In this document: positions 53,059 to 63,828 of the stretch, one piece after another
Layout of the letters: every line of letters begins with the position of its first letter
Position numbering within the stretch: position 1 is the stretch's first letter
Assembly: GCA_902781515.1 (NCBI GenBank)
Contig: CACZJU010000013.1
Span: 32,574 to 96,573 of the forward strand
Length of the DNA: 64,000 nucleotides
Direction of reading: 5' to 3'
Source: an uncultured Bacteroidales bacterium
Lineage (GTDB): Bacteria; Bacteroidota; Bacteroidia; Bacteroidales; Bacteroidaceae
Translations under genes and position numbers: made by a program
The notes under the pieces: generated by a model
Told to the model about the DNA's origin: nothing
What the model saw: the letters and a program-made list of their open reading frames with translations, nothing else
Database searches by the model: none

Positions 53059-56000
53059 ATGACTCACAGCGAGAACCATATACCTCCCCAACTGACAGCA
53101 GAGCTTGACAGGCGACTGCTGGTACTTGACGGAGCAACAGGAACCCTAATACAGCAGCGCGGATTGCAGGCTGCCGACTATCACGGAAAGCGTTTCAAGG
53201 ACTGGAAGACAAACCTCGCCGGCAACAACGACATACTCAATATCACACGGCCCGATGTGGTGGCAGACATCCATCGCCTATACATTGAGGCAGGAGCTGA
53301 CATAATCACGACCAACACCTTCTCGTCGAACCGCATTTCACAAGCAGACTATGGTTGCGAGGGACTGGTTGCAGAGATGGCACGCAAGGGAGCCGAGATT
53401 GCCCGTAAAGCAGCCGATGCAACAAAGCAGCGCAAGGTGTGGGTGGCAGGAAGCATGGGCCCTACATCAAAGTCGCTTAGCCTTGCCAACGATGTCAACG
53501 AGCCCACCTTGCGACCAGTAGATTTCGACACATTGGCAGAAGCCTATCGCGAGCAGGCGACAGCACTAATGGAAGGCGGCGCCGACCTATTGCTGCTGGA
53601 GACTTGTTACGATGCTCTCAATGCCAAAGCAGCATTGCTGGCAATCAGCCAATTGGGCAACGAACTCGGAAGAACAATACCCGTAATGGTCTCTGCCTCC
53701 ATCAACGACCGTAGCGGACGAGTGCTCACAGGACAGACCCTTGAGGCTTTCTACACCAGCATTGCCCACTACCCCATTCTATCCTTCGGTTTGAACTGTT
53801 CGTTTGGAGCAGCCGACATGAGGTCTTTCATAGAACAACTCGCGCACAAGCTTCCCATATACATTAGTCTATATCCCAATGCAGGACTGCCCAACGAAAT
53901 GGGCGAATACGACGAAGCCCCAGCATTCACAGCCCGACACATCGGAGAGATGGCTCAGGCAGGACTGTTGAACATAGTGGGAGGCTGCTGTGGCACCACT
54001 CCCGACCACATACGAGCGATTCGCGAAGCTGTTGAGGGAATAGCCCCACGCCGCATCGATACCCAAATCTGGGGCAACGACATGAGGCTGTCAGGACTGG
54101 AAACCATAACCCTTGGTACCCAATCCCAAGAGGCAGGCCTCACGCACATCGGAGAGCGCACCAACGTAGCCGGTTCGCGACGCTTTGCACGACTCATAGC
54201 CGAGCACAATTACGAGGAAGCCCTGCAGGTAGCACGTCAGCAGATAGAAGGCGGAGCAAGCATCATAGACATCAATATGGACGATGCTATGTTGGACAGC
54301 AAGACAGAGATGCGAAACTTCCTGCGCTGCCTGTCGAACACCCCATCGGTGGCTCGCGTGCCCCTGATGATTGACTCGTCTGACTGGCCCACCCTTGTAG
54401 AAGGCCTAAAGAACGCCCAAGGCAAGTGCATAGTCAACTCCATAAGTCTAAAGGGAGGCGAAACGCACTTCCTTGAACAAGCCCGATTCCTGCTCCAGAT
54501 TGGAGCTGCAGTAGTAGTTATGGCCTTCGATGAAGAAGGACAAGCAACCACCTTTGAACGTAAGACTGCCATTTGCCAAAGAGCATACCGTCTGCTCACT
54601 GAAATCGGTTTCCCACCACAGGACATAATATTCGACGTAAATGTACTCTCCGTAGCCACAGGCATCAAGGAACACGCTGCCTACGCCATTGATTTCATAC
54701 GCGCTGTCGAGTGGATTAAGCAGCACCTGCCTTTGGCAAAGACAAGCGGCGGCATCTCCAACCTTTCCTTCGCCTTCAGAGGCAACAACACTGTGCGCGA
54801 AGCCATGCATTCAGTATTCCTCTATCATGCCATACGCGCAGGATTGGATATGGCGATTGTGAATCCGGCAATGCTTCGCGTCTACGACGACATCGAGCCC
54901 CAACTGCTTCGAGCCGTAGAAGACGTCATCCTAAACACTGGAGAAGAAGCAACGGAAAAGCTTATCGCCCTTGCAACACAACTGAAATCGGAAGCCGAAG
55001 GAAAGAAGGTCGAAACAAACCAACCACAGGAAGAAAGCTGGCGGCAATCCGACGTCGAACAACGACTGACACACGCAATGGTCAACGGAATCAGTCAGTA
55101 TCTGCCCACAGACATACCAGAAGCACTGACAGCCTACAACGGCAATGCCGTTAGCGTCATCGAAGGTCCATTGATGCGCGCTATGGAGCACATCGGCAAA
55201 CTATTTGGCGAAGGAAAGATGTTCCTACCACAGGTGGTCAAGTCAGCAAAGGTGATGAAGGATGCCGTTGACATCCTGCAACCTGCCATCGAGCAGAACC
55301 AGACACAGAATCAAGCCGAAAAACCCCTCGCAATACTGGCCACAGTTAACGGCGACGTTCACGACATCGGCAAAAACATAGTAGGAATCGTGCTCACATG
55401 CAACGGTTTCGACGTCCACGACCTCGGAGTTATGGTCAGCAACGAGACCATCCTGCAAACAGCTCACGAGCTTCACCCCACAATGATAGCAGTCAGCGGG
55501 CTCATCACCCCATCGCTGAAGGAAATGGAGAATCTCTGCCGCATGATGCAAAACGAGGGAATGGACACGCCACTCTTTGTCGGAGGAGCCACAACATCTG
55601 CCGTCCACACGGCATTGAAACTCGCACCGCTCTATGACGGTCTTGTGGTTCACGGCGGCGATGCTTCACAGACGTCCGTAATGGCAAAGCGTTTGGTGAT
55701 GAATCCATTGGAGTTTCAGCATCAGATTCGCGAAGAGCAGGAACACATACGCGAAACTCACCAAAACCATAAAGCACAGCTCGACACCTACGAGCAGGCA
55801 AACCAAAACGCTCCGCAACTGCGCCCCTACGAAGGTCCTTCGCTGGACGAGTTGAAACAAGCAGAAAACCTGCAGTTCGACATAGAAAGTATCGTCAGCC
55901 TCATCGACTGGCGCATGTTCCTCCTCTTCTGGGGCTATCGTGGAGAGACTCTCGAAATGCAGCTAATTCATCCAAAAGCCGCACAGACACTCGAGGAAGG

Positions 56001-56634
56001 CAAGGCGTGGTTGGCTCAAGCCCTGCAACAAAAGCGCCTGTCGCTACGCTTCGCTCTCAACTTCGAGTCAGCCACATCACAAGGCAACGATATTCTGCTT
56101 GCCGACGGAACACGAATCCCCATGCTACGCAGCCAGCGCAGCGGAGGCGACCATCAGTCACTCTCCGACTACTTCTCTTCGGCACAAGCCTCGCCACTCG
56201 GAATGTTCTGCGTAGTGGCAGAAGACAAACAAAAGCCCTGCTGCGAGCACCATCACTCCTATGAGCAACTGATGAGTCACGCCCTTTGCGCACGTCTTGC
56301 CGAAGCCTGCGTCGAATGGATTCAACAAAGCATCTACGCCTCCCATCATGTAATACGTCCCGCATTCGGCTATGCCGTATGTCCTGACCACTCGCTCAAG
56401 GCCATCCTCTTCCAAAGGATGAACATAACCGAGCGCTTGGGAGCAACCCTCAACGCAAGCTATTCCATCACCCCGTCAACAAGCGTCTGCGGACTCTTCA
56501 TCAGCCATCCCGATGCCACATATTTCTCTGTAGGCCCTATCAGCCGTAGCCAGTTGTCCGACTATTGCAAGCGTCGCGGCATCAGCATCGAAGAGGGCGA
56601 GCATCTACTATCGCGTTACATCATAGAAAACTGA
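53059..56634 (+). CDS. metH: Cobalamin-dependent methionine synthase
   Basis: 1191 residues, near the usual 1227. Transfers a methyl group from methyltetrahydrofolate to homocysteine. Order: homocysteine-binding domain (to about 325, zinc cysteines in GLNCSFG at about 244 and GGCCGTT at about 307), pterin-binding domain (about 340-600, [15 protein letters not shown]), cap and cobalamin domain (about 640-880, cobalt ligand His in [12 protein letters not shown] near 765), and the reactivation domain (about 900-1190, [12 protein letters not shown] near 1100). All key residues are present. No riboswitch fits its 29-base leader. Confidence 0.97.
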   Translation: MTHSENHIPPQLTAELDRRLLVLDGATGTLIQQRGLQAADYHGKRFKDWKTNLAGNNDILNITRPDVVADIHRLYIEAGADIITTNTFSSNRISQADYGCEGLVAEMARKGAEIARKAADATKQRKVWVAGSMGPTSKSLSLANDVNEPTLRPVDFDTLAEAYREQATALMEGGADLLLLETCYDALNAKAALLAISQLGNELGRTIPVMVSASINDRSGRVLTGQTLEAFYTSIAHYPILSFGLNCSFGAADMRSFIEQLAHKLPIYISLYPNAGLPNEMGEYDEAPAFTARHIGEMAQAGLLNIVGGCCGTTPDHIRAIREAVEGIAPRRIDTQIWGNDMRLSGLETITLGTQSQEAGLTHIGERTNVAGSRRFARLIAEHNYEEALQVARQQIEGGASIIDINMDDAMLDSKTEMRNFLRCLSNTPSVARVPLMIDSSDWPTLVEGLKNAQGKCIVNSISLKGGETHFLEQARFLLQIGAAVVVMAFDEEGQATTFERKTAICQRAYRLLTEIGFPPQDIIFDVNVLSVATGIKEHAAYAIDFIRAVEWIKQHLPLAKTSGGISNLSFAFRGNNTVREAMHSVFLYHAIRAGLDMAIVNPAMLRVYDDIEPQLLRAVEDVILNTGEEATEKLIALATQLKSEAEGKKVETNQPQEESWRQSDVEQRLTHAMVNGISQYLPTDIPEALTAYNGNAVSVIEGPLMRAMEHIGKLFGEGKMFLPQVVKSAKVMKDAVDILQPAIEQNQTQNQAEKPLAILATVNGDVHDIGKNIVGIVLTCNGFDVHDLGVMVSNETILQTAHELHPTMIAVSGLITPSLKEMENLCRMMQNEGMDTPLFVGGATTSAVHTALKLAPLYDGLVVHGGDASQTSVMAKRLVMNPLEFQHQIREEQEHIRETHQNHKAQLDTYEQANQNAPQLRPYEGPSLDELKQAENLQFDIESIVSLIDWRMFLLFWGYRGETLEMQLIHPKAAQTLEEGKAWLAQALQQKRLSLRFALNFESATSQGNDILLADGTRIPMLRSQRSGGDHQSLSDYFSSAQASPLGMFCVVAEDKQKPCCEHHHSYEQLMSHALCARLAEACVEWIQQSIYASHHVIRPAFGYAVCPDHSLKAILFQRMNITERLGATLNASYSITPSTSVCGLFISHPDATYFSVGPISRSQLSDYCKRRGISIEEGEHLLSRYIIEN

Positions 56635-56654
56635 ATACCAACAATTTATAAATC

Positions 56655-57611
56655 ATGAGTAAAGTAATAGATATATTAAAGAATAGCACATCTCCATTTG
56701 CATCATTCGAGTTGGTACCCCCACTCAAGGGAAGCGACTCCAGCAAGCTATTCGCCAGCATAGAACCTCTGCTGCAGTTCTGTCCACCCTTCATCAACGT
56801 CACCTGCCACCGCGATGAGGTTGAATATTGTGCCAACGAAGACGGCACCTACACTCGTATGGTTTTGTCGAAACGTCCAAGCACCATTGCCATCATCGCC
56901 TCAGCAATGATTAAGTATAATGTAGAAATGGTGCCTCACGTCATTTGCGGCGGAGCTTCACGCTCAAAGGTGGAAAGCGAAATCATCGACCTCAACTTCC
57001 TCGGCATAGAAAATGTGATGGCTCTGCGAGGCGATGCTGCTACAGGACAACGTTTCTTCCAACCCGAGCCCGACGGATTTGCTCACGCCAGCGAAATGGT
57101 GGAGATGATTCAAAACCTCAATCACGGCAAATACCTCGACCCAACTGTTCGAAACGGCGTTGCCACCAACATCTGTGTAGGGGTAGCAGGTTATCCTGAG
57201 AAACATTACGAAGCCACGAACATGGAAAGCGACATACAAAACCTGCGCCGTAAAGTTGATGCTGGAGCCGACTACATCATCACGCAGATGTTTTTCGACA
57301 ATCAATGTTTCTACAACTTTGTTGCACAATGTCGCGAGGCAGGCATCACAGTTCCCATAATACCAGGCCTGAAGCCCATCTCCACGATAAAGCAATTAGA
57401 ACTTCTTCCACGTTCGTTCCATATCGACATCCCACAGCCATTGGTCAACGAACTGCAGAAAGCCAAGACCAAGGAAGCCGTATATCAAGTAGGCATTGAA
57501 TGGTGCGAAGCCCAAAGTCGCGACCTTCTGGCTCACGGCGTACCGGCTATACATTATTATACAATGGCAAAGACCGACAACATTTGTAAAATCGTTAACA
57601 GCGTATTCTAA
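56655..57611 (+). CDS. metF: Methylenetetrahydrofolate reductase
   Basis: 318 residues. Reduces 5,10-methylenetetrahydrofolate to 5-methyltetrahydrofolate with FAD, supplying MetH. Seen: FASFELVPPLKG at the start, GIENVMALRGDAATGQ (folate/FAD core), VAGYPEKH, and DYIITQMFFDNQCF, then IPGLKPI. It is 20 bases after metH, so both are probably one transcript. Confidence 0.95.
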   Translation: MSKVIDILKNSTSPFASFELVPPLKGSDSSKLFASIEPLLQFCPPFINVTCHRDEVEYCANEDGTYTRMVLSKRPSTIAIIASAMIKYNVEMVPHVICGGASRSKVESEIIDLNFLGIENVMALRGDAATGQRFFQPEPDGFAHASEMVEMIQNLNHGKYLDPTVRNGVATNICVGVAGYPEKHYEATNMESDIQNLRRKVDAGADYIITQMFFDNQCFYNFVAQCREAGITVPIIPGLKPISTIKQLELLPRSFHIDIPQPLVNELQKAKTKEAVYQVGIEWCEAQSRDLLAHGVPAIHYYTMAKTDNICKIVNSVF

Positions 57612-57615
57612 ATTC

Positions 57616-59004
57616 ATGGCAAAATACGTACCAACAGAACTTGGAACCCGTAGCATACCACGACTTCTTTTCCAGTATGCCCTGCCAGCCATCATAGCAA
57701 TGACGGCAGCATCGCTCTACAACATTGTCGATAGCATATTCATTGGGCACATAGGTCCTGACGGCACTTGGGGCAACTCCGACGGCATGGCCATCTCTGG
57801 TCTCGCGCTGACCTTCCCCCTCATGAACATCAGCATAGCCCTTGGAGCGATGGTTGGTGTGGGTGCTTCCACGGTCATATCTGTCCGCCTGGGGCAGAAA
57901 GAATACGAGACAGCGCAACATGTATTGGGCAACACCGTCATTCTGAACATTCTGTTGGGAACGATTTTCACGATAATATGCTTGGCATTCCTCGACCCAA
58001 TACTTATCCTCTTCGGAGCCAGCGAAGCCACTCTACCCTATGCCCGTGACTACATGACAATAATCCTGCTTGGCAATGTCATTTCGCACAGCTATTTCGG
58101 ACTGAATGCCGTACTACGTTCTGCTGGTCATCCTCAGAAAGCAATGTACTGCACCATACTTACCGTAGCCGTAAACGCAGTACTCGACCCAATCTTCATT
58201 TTCGTACTTAGAATGGGCATACAAGGTGCTGCCATAGCCACCATTCTCTCACAATTAATTTCACTCATCTGGCAGTTTAAGCTTTTAAACAACAAAGATG
58301 AGTTACTTCACTTGCATCGAGGCATTTATGGATTGAAACCTGTCATAATCCGACAGATTATTGCCGTAGGTATGAGTCCCTTTCTGATGAACCTCTGCGC
58401 CTGTCTTGTAGTACTACTCATCAACAAAGGAATGAAGGAATACGGAGGTGATCCAGCCATTGCCGCCTATGGCATTGTCAACCGTGTTGTTTTCCTGTTC
58501 ATCATGATGGTAATGGGACTAAACCAAGGCATGCAGCCCATTGTCGGTTACAACTGGGGAGCCAAGCAAAACGACCGTGTATGGCACACCCTCCGTCTTA
58601 CTATCATCTGTGCCGAAGTTGTAGTCATTACGGGGTTCATGATGGGCGAATTCTGTCCACATGTCCTTACCCATCTGTTTACTGACAATGATGTCATCAC
58701 CATAATGTCCGACCATGGTTTCCGAATAGATGTTCTGGTATTTCCACTTGTAGGCATACAGATGGTCATTGGTAACTTCTTCCAAAGCATTGGGCATGCC
58801 GGTAAGAGCATCTTCCAGAGCCTCACCCGCCAGATGCTGTTCCTCATTCCCTTCCTGATTATCCTTCCGCCTCATATGGGGCTCGACGGAGTATGGTACT
58901 CCATACCCCTTAGCGACCTCTGCAGTTTCTTCGTATCCATTGGTATGTTATGGTGGTTGGTAAGAAAAGTCAATCGTGATGAAGCGCATAGGCTTGCTAA
59001 GTGA
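57616..59004 (+). CDS. MATE family efflux transporter
   Basis: 462 residues from the ATG at 57616, 4 bases after metF; the upstream in-frame region overlaps metF and is not needed. Twelve predicted membrane helices, two six-helix halves (ALPAIIAMTAASLYNIVDSI, LALTFPLMNISIALGAMVGV; second half IAVGMSPFLMNLCACLVVLL). Such proteins export cationic compounds with sodium or proton antiport. Its position after metF is probably incidental. The stop overlaps the next gene start. Confidence 0.92.
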   Translation: MAKYVPTELGTRSIPRLLFQYALPAIIAMTAASLYNIVDSIFIGHIGPDGTWGNSDGMAISGLALTFPLMNISIALGAMVGVGASTVISVRLGQKEYETAQHVLGNTVILNILLGTIFTIICLAFLDPILILFGASEATLPYARDYMTIILLGNVISHSYFGLNAVLRSAGHPQKAMYCTILTVAVNAVLDPIFIFVLRMGIQGAAIATILSQLISLIWQFKLLNNKDELLHLHRGIYGLKPVIIRQIIAVGMSPFLMNLCACLVVLLINKGMKEYGGDPAIAAYGIVNRVVFLFIMMVMGLNQGMQPIVGYNWGAKQNDRVWHTLRLTIICAEVVVITGFMMGEFCPHVLTHLFTDNDVITIMSDHGFRIDVLVFPLVGIQMVIGNFFQSIGHAGKSIFQSLTRQMLFLIPFLIILPPHMGLDGVWYSIPLSDLCSFFVSIGMLWWLVRKVNRDEAHRLAK

Positions 59005-59470
59005 CACCCACGCTTGGTGGGACGACCGCTATCTCCAGTATTTCGAGGAATGCGACGAGATATGGCACGCCGGCGACATCGGTTCGTTGGAAGTCGCCCA
59101 ACGGTTGGCAGAATTCCGTCCCTTGAGAGCCGTCTGTGGCAACTGCGATGGAGGTGAGTTGCGACGATTGTTCACTCCCAAGCTACGATGGTCGTGCGAG
59201 GGTGCCGATGTCCTCATGACTCACATCGGAGGCTATCCCGGTCACTACGACCCGTCTATCCGACAGCAACTATTCACCCGTCCGCCCAAGCTTTTCATCT
59301 CCGGACACAGCCACATTCTCAAGGTACAATACGACGAACGTCTGGGACTGCTTCACATCAATCCCGGAGCCGCTGGCCTTCAAGGCTGGCATCAAGTAAG
59401 AACCCTCGTCCGCTTTGTAGCCGACAAGGGTCAATTCCGTGATTTAGAAGTAATTGAGATACCTCGATAA
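58979..59470 (+). CDS. YfcE/MJ0936-type metallophosphoesterase
   Basis: 163 residues from the ATG at 58979, which overlaps the MATE gene. Metallophosphoesterase signature: LLSDTHAWWDDR (D-x-H), HAGDIGS (GD), GNCDGGELR (GNCD), VLMTHIGGYPGHYDP (H) and ISGHSHI (GHxH). Hydrolyses phosphodiesters with two metals. Its substrate is unknown. Confidence 0.93.
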   Translation: MKRIGLLSDTHAWWDDRYLQYFEECDEIWHAGDIGSLEVAQRLAEFRPLRAVCGNCDGGELRRLFTPKLRWSCEGADVLMTHIGGYPGHYDPSIRQQLFTRPPKLFISGHSHILKVQYDERLGLLHINPGAAGLQGWHQVRTLVRFVADKGQFRDLEVIEIPR

Positions 59471-59483
59471 TCTAAGTTCTCTC

Positions 59484-60265
59484 TTAGCAAACCAAGAACC
59501 AAGGATTGTGAAGGTCCTCCTTGTTATATCTTAGTGGTTTCGTAGTTCCTGCCTGATACACCCAGCGTCCGGCACATGCCGCTATAGCATGACCTGCTGC
59601 CGTATCCCACTCCATCGTAGGAGCATAACGAGGATAAACATCTGCCGCACCTTCTGCCACCAGACAAATCTTCAAACTACCTCGATGTACTGCTCCGTTT
59701 CAGGCGACAAATGACTGCGGCTTGCAACGATTGTAAACGGACGATTCTCAGGCTGTTCCAAAGGCAGTCGCTGAGCGCGCGCAATCAGGTCGGGCAATCG
59801 CTCTCCCTCATCCCAATGGTCGATATCCGTAACCTTGTACGAACCAAGCAAAGGCTCTCCGAAGTACAGTTCACGACGTGCCGGCACATAAATTACCCCT
59901 GCATGAGGATGAGTATCAAGCACCAGACAAATATTTACAGTAAACTCACCATTACGCTTGATAAACTCCTTCGTACCATCCAACGGGTCTATCAACCAGA
60001 AAGCATCCCACTGACGACGGGTCTCATATTCACAATGCTCACCTTCCTCGCTGAGGATGGGCAAACCCAATTCCCACAGCATACCGGCAATACGGCTATG
60101 AGCAGCCTTGTCGGCAAGTGTCAGAGGTGAATTATCGGCTTTGCGCTCAATGCCAAAGTCCTGCTTGGGGTCTGTGTATATTTCCATTATATCCTGCCCC
60201 GCAGCCAATGCGGCACGTATTGCAATACTCAAGGCAGACTTCAACGTATTTTGTTCCATATTCAT
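59484..60265 (-). pseudogene. cysQ: cysQ (3'(2'),5'-bisphosphate nucleotidase) broken by deletion and frameshift
   Basis: The N-terminal part (ATG at 60265 or 60259) is intact: SEEGEHCEYETRRQWDAF, FWLIDPLDGTKEFIKRNG and FTVNICLVLD. It stops at 59672-59674 (after QYIEVV). The rest, GSLKICLVAEGAADVYPRYA then EWDTAAGHAIAACAG, continues in a different frame to a stop at 59484. About 12-17 residues expected between these parts are missing, so this is a deletion, not only a single-base error. CysQ removes PAP from sulfate assimilation. Two open frames remain and touch (TGA of the first, TTG of the second), so separate translation is conceivable but probably not functional. Confidence 0.75.
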
Positions 60266-60351
60266 ATTTTGACCTGCGAAATTACAAAAAATACTCGTAA
60301 CTACCAAATTTGCTAAGCAGAAAACCTCTGTCACAGAGCCGCCGCTTCGCT

Positions 60352-60375
60352 TATCATTTATTATTTAATATTTAT
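60352..60375. repeat. 24-base AT-rich word, second copy of 9255
   Basis: Identical to 9255-9278. The gap 60266-60480 (215 bases) between cysQ and hsdR contains this word and the tandem repeat at 60400; no gene is visible in it. Confidence 0.6.
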
Positions 60376-60399
60376 TATTTATATTCTGAAACCTCTTCC

Positions 60400-60470
60400 C
60401 TCAGCCCTCAGACTTCAGACATCTCACATCTCTCCTCTCAGCCCTCAGACTTCAGACATCTCACATCTCT
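60400..60470. repeat. Tandem 34-base duplication downstream of hsdR
   Basis: Two perfect 34-base copies (60400-60433 and 60437-60470) separated by CCT; period 37. Each copy begins CTCAGCCCTCAGACTTCAG. Confidence 0.85.
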
Positions 60471-60480
60471 TTCTTTGAAA

Positions 60481-63400
60481 TCAAACTTCCGTTTCTTCCT
60501 CTGCTACTTTGTCGTATGGGCGCTGGAGATCAACGATTTTGGAATCGGCTTTCTTGGCGGCATCACGCACCATAGGTGTGTAGTCGGCGATGATGCGCTG
60601 CCAATCAATGAGTTTCATATCGGTATAGCGTTCACCATACACCTCCATCACCTCGCGCTGCAGTTCGTAATCCGATGTGTCGGCATTCATCTGCAATCGG
60701 TTGAAGATGAGGTTACGTACATCGCGGTCGTCCTCCACGTTGGCAAGTACGAATGGCTCCAATGGTTCCTTGGGAATAGAATCGGAGGATATGCCAAAGA
60801 ACTTATTGAAGAACTCCGTCAGGCGAGCCAGCACTGTTTGCTTCTTCTTTTCGCGATTCACAGCCCCACCTCCAAACAGCGGCATCGGTGGCAGCACTTT
60901 CGTAATACCTACACCCGTCGCTGTGATGTATCCGTCAGCAAAGGAGCGGTCGAGGAATTCTCGCGTTTCCCGTTCCTTCAGACCCTCTTCTCGAATAATG
61001 GCACGCAGTTCCGCATCGCGTTGGCGTTCTACGAAGTCGTTCCATTCCTCGTCAATGTCCATTTCCGTGTTAGCAGGAACAATGTCGGAGGGAGTCATCT
61101 TCCTGATGAAATCCATAATCAGATCGCGCTTATCGCGCAGGTCGGGACTGGAACCTATGGCTTTCTGAATTTTCGCAATGATGGTCTTGTCCTGACAGTT
61201 CTTGTCGTGATACTCCTTCACCAGTTCGAGGATGTAAGGGATGTTTATCTGTATCTGCTTCACCAGTTCCATCTCGAAGATGAGGTCTTCGTCGATGTTC
61301 TCCTTCTCACCTCCCGTAGGCTTATGCAGTTCCTCGTGCAGGTCGTTGTACCAAGTCAGATAATCCTGTTGGTCGAATGGCGACACGATGTACCGTTCTT
61401 CCGTAAATTCATCGAAGGCACCAAGCAGGTTCTGCAGTTTCAGCAGTCCGCCAAACAGCCGCACGAACTCCTTCTTTTCGTCTAAGGTGAAATTGGCAGG
61501 ATTGATGGGTAACTGGAACTTCGCTAATAGTTGCTCTACGATTTCCTTGTAGCCAGCCACATGCTTGCCCTTTTCGTCGGTGTAGCCGTAGTAGTAATCG
61601 GCAAACGGTCGCATCAGCACCACGCCGGCAGCGTCTTTATCGCCAAAGAGGGCGAAGGTCTCGTTCGTCTCCTTCTCCAGATTGCGGAAGCATACTATGT
61701 TGCCGCAGTCCTTGATGCTGTTCAGTATGCGGTTGGTGCGCGAATAGGCTTGCAGCAGTCCGTGCATCTTCAGGTTCTTGTCCACCCATAGCGTGTTCAG
61801 CGTCTTGGCATCGAAGCCCGTCAGGAACATGCTCACCACGAGCAGCAAATCCACCTCGCGATTCTTCATCCTGAGCGACAGGTCTTTGTAGTAGTTCTGA
61901 AACTTCTCGCTGTCCGTCGAATACTTAGTGCCGAACATCTGGTTGTAGTCAGCGATTGCCGACTCTAAGAAGTCGCGGCTTGTGGCATCCAACTGAGAGG
62001 TTGCTGCAGGGTCTTCGTCCTCAATGATACCGCAGGCTTCGTCCTCGGCTTCGTTAGCTGAATATGTAAAAATGGTAGCTATGCGTAGTCTCTCGGATTC
62101 AGGAATCTCCGTCATCTGTTTTTGGAACTCCTTATAATAGAGGATAGCAGTAGGGATGCTGTCCACGCACAGTATGCTGTTGAAGCCTCCCAGTTGCCGC
62201 TTCTGCTTCTCCTCCTGCGCTTTGTTGCTCTTCGCCACGTCAACTACATTCGTAATGACGCTGTAGGCATAGCGGTCGTTGCGCTTCGTCTTCTGTCCGA
62301 AGTGCTCCAGAATGTAGCGCACGTTGTTTGTGATGCGCTGTGGAGAATGCAGAGCCTCGTCAGTTTCTATGCCCCACACCTGTTTGGCATCGATGTTCTC
62401 TTTGGCCTTCACGGTGCGGATGTAATCGACCTTGAACTGGAGCACATTCTTATCCCTGATGGCATCAATGATGGTGTAGGTATGCAGGGGACGTGTCGGT
62501 TTTCCTTCCTCGTCCAGCTCACCACCAAAGGCCTGTGCCGTTGTGCGCAGGTTGATGTATTTGCCTGCTCCTGCATTCTTGGCAAAGATGGGTGTGCCTG
62601 TGAAGCCGAAGATGTAGTATTTCTTGAACTTCTTGGTGATGGCCACATGCATGTCGCCGAACTGCGAGCGGTGACATTCGTCGAAAATCATTACCACATT
62701 CTTGTCGGCACATTTGATTTCCTTGTCCTTCTTGAGGAGCGAGGAAAGTTTCTGAATGGTGGTGATGATTATCTTCTTCGAGTCTGCTGTATCGTTCAGT
62801 TGCCGCAGAAGGATATTCGACGACGTGTTGGAGTTGGCACAACCTTTTTCGAAGTTGTCGTACTCCTTCATCGTCTGGTAGTCGAGGTCCTTTCTATCTA
62901 CCACGAACAGCACCTTCTCGATGTCTGGCAGTTGACTGGCCAGTTGTGCAGTCTTGAACGAAGTCAGCGTTTTGCCTGAGCCTGTGGTGTGCCAGATGTA
63001 GCCTCCTGCCCGTGTGCTGCCCTGCCATTTGTTCAATGTGGCTTGCTTTATGCGCAGCAGGATGCGTTCGGTAGCGGCTATCTGGTACGGACGCATCACC
63101 ATCAGGTTCTTGTCCCATGTAAATACACAATACTTCGTGAGCACATTCAGCAGCGAAGCCTTAGCGAGGAACGTCCGCGTGAAGTCGCGGATATCGAGGA
63201 TAGCGTTGTTTTCGGCATCAGCCCAATACGAGGTGAACTCAAACGACTGCGACTGCGTCTTCACGCGCTTTTTCTGCTTGTTCACCTCTGCCACATGGGC
63301 GAAGCGTGTGGTGTTCGAGTAGTATTTTGTTTCCGTTCCGTTGCTGATTATGAACACCTGTATGTAGTCGTACAGTCCGCAGCCAGCCCAAAACGAATCC

Positions 63401-63825
63401 CTCTCGTAACGGTTGATTTGGTTGAAGGCCTCTTTCAGGGGCACACCGCGACGTTTCAGTTCGCAATGCACCAGTGGCAGACCATTCACAAGGATAGTCA
63501 CATCATAGCGGTTGGCATGATTGCCCCCTTCGGGCACATACTGATTCAGCACCTGCAGGTGGTTGTTGTGGATATTGCGCTTGTCTATGAGGCGGATATT
63601 TTGCGTCTGTCCGTTATCCAGCGTGATATTCACAATCTCATTCTCCAGCATGGCAGCCTCCGAAGTAATGTTTACACGTTCGTAGCCCTGCTCGCAGAGT
63701 TGGTGTATGAATGCCTCCTCCAGTGCCGCCTCGCTCTGGTAGCCTTCACCCTCCCGTGGCAGCGCCTCGTAGTGCGCCATCACGGTCTGGTGTTCCTGCT
63801 CCGCTATGATGTTAAATTTGTCCAT
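60481..63825 (-). CDS. hsdR: Type I restriction enzyme R subunit (HsdR)
   Basis: 1114 residues. The motor and nuclease subunit of a type I restriction-modification system. N-terminal PD-(D/E)xK nuclease: Asp108, and Glu122-Lys124 (HCELKRRG). SF2 helicase: Walker A HTTGSGKTL (about 276-284) and DECHRSQFG (about 380). The C-terminal region is helical. It cuts DNA far from the recognition site and needs HsdM and HsdS, which are not seen in the window; they probably lie farther upstream (beyond 64000). Confidence 0.94.
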   Translation of the reverse strand: MDKFNIIAEQEHQTVMAHYEALPREGEGYQSEAALEEAFIHQLCEQGYERVNITSEAAMLENEIVNITLDNGQTQNIRLIDKRNIHNNHLQVLNQYVPEGGNHANRYDVTILVNGLPLVHCELKRRGVPLKEAFNQINRYERDSFWAGCGLYDYIQVFIISNGTETKYYSNTTRFAHVAEVNKQKKRVKTQSQSFEFTSYWADAENNAILDIRDFTRTFLAKASLLNVLTKYCVFTWDKNLMVMRPYQIAATERILLRIKQATLNKWQGSTRAGGYIWHTTGSGKTLTSFKTAQLASQLPDIEKVLFVVDRKDLDYQTMKEYDNFEKGCANSNTSSNILLRQLNDTADSKKIIITTIQKLSSLLKKDKEIKCADKNVVMIFDECHRSQFGDMHVAITKKFKKYYIFGFTGTPIFAKNAGAGKYINLRTTAQAFGGELDEEGKPTRPLHTYTIIDAIRDKNVLQFKVDYIRTVKAKENIDAKQVWGIETDEALHSPQRITNNVRYILEHFGQKTKRNDRYAYSVITNVVDVAKSNKAQEEKQKRQLGGFNSILCVDSIPTAILYYKEFQKQMTEIPESERLRIATIFTYSANEAEDEACGIIEDEDPAATSQLDATSRDFLESAIADYNQMFGTKYSTDSEKFQNYYKDLSLRMKNREVDLLLVVSMFLTGFDAKTLNTLWVDKNLKMHGLLQAYSRTNRILNSIKDCGNIVCFRNLEKETNETFALFGDKDAAGVVLMRPFADYYYGYTDEKGKHVAGYKEIVEQLLAKFQLPINPANFTLDEKKEFVRLFGGLLKLQNLLGAFDEFTEERYIVSPFDQQDYLTWYNDLHEELHKPTGGEKENIDEDLIFEMELVKQIQINIPYILELVKEYHDKNCQDKTIIAKIQKAIGSSPDLRDKRDLIMDFIRKMTPSDIVPANTEMDIDEEWNDFVERQRDAELRAIIREEGLKERETREFLDRSFADGYITATGVGITKVLPPMPLFGGGAVNREKKKQTVLARLTEFFNKFFGISSDSIPKEPLEPFVLANVEDDRDVRNLIFNRLQMNADTSDYELQREVMEVYGERYTDMKLIDWQRIIADYTPMVRDAAKKADSKIVDLQRPYDKVAEEETEV

Positions 63826-63828
63826 TGT

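Noticed and set aside
59665-59690. Programmed frameshift in cysQ
   Set aside because: No slippery site is visible, and several conserved residues are missing as well, so deletion is the simpler reading.
60310-61485. Plus-strand frame (391 residues) over the hsdR 3' end
   Set aside because: It begins in simple repeats and runs antisense through hsdR; no known domain.
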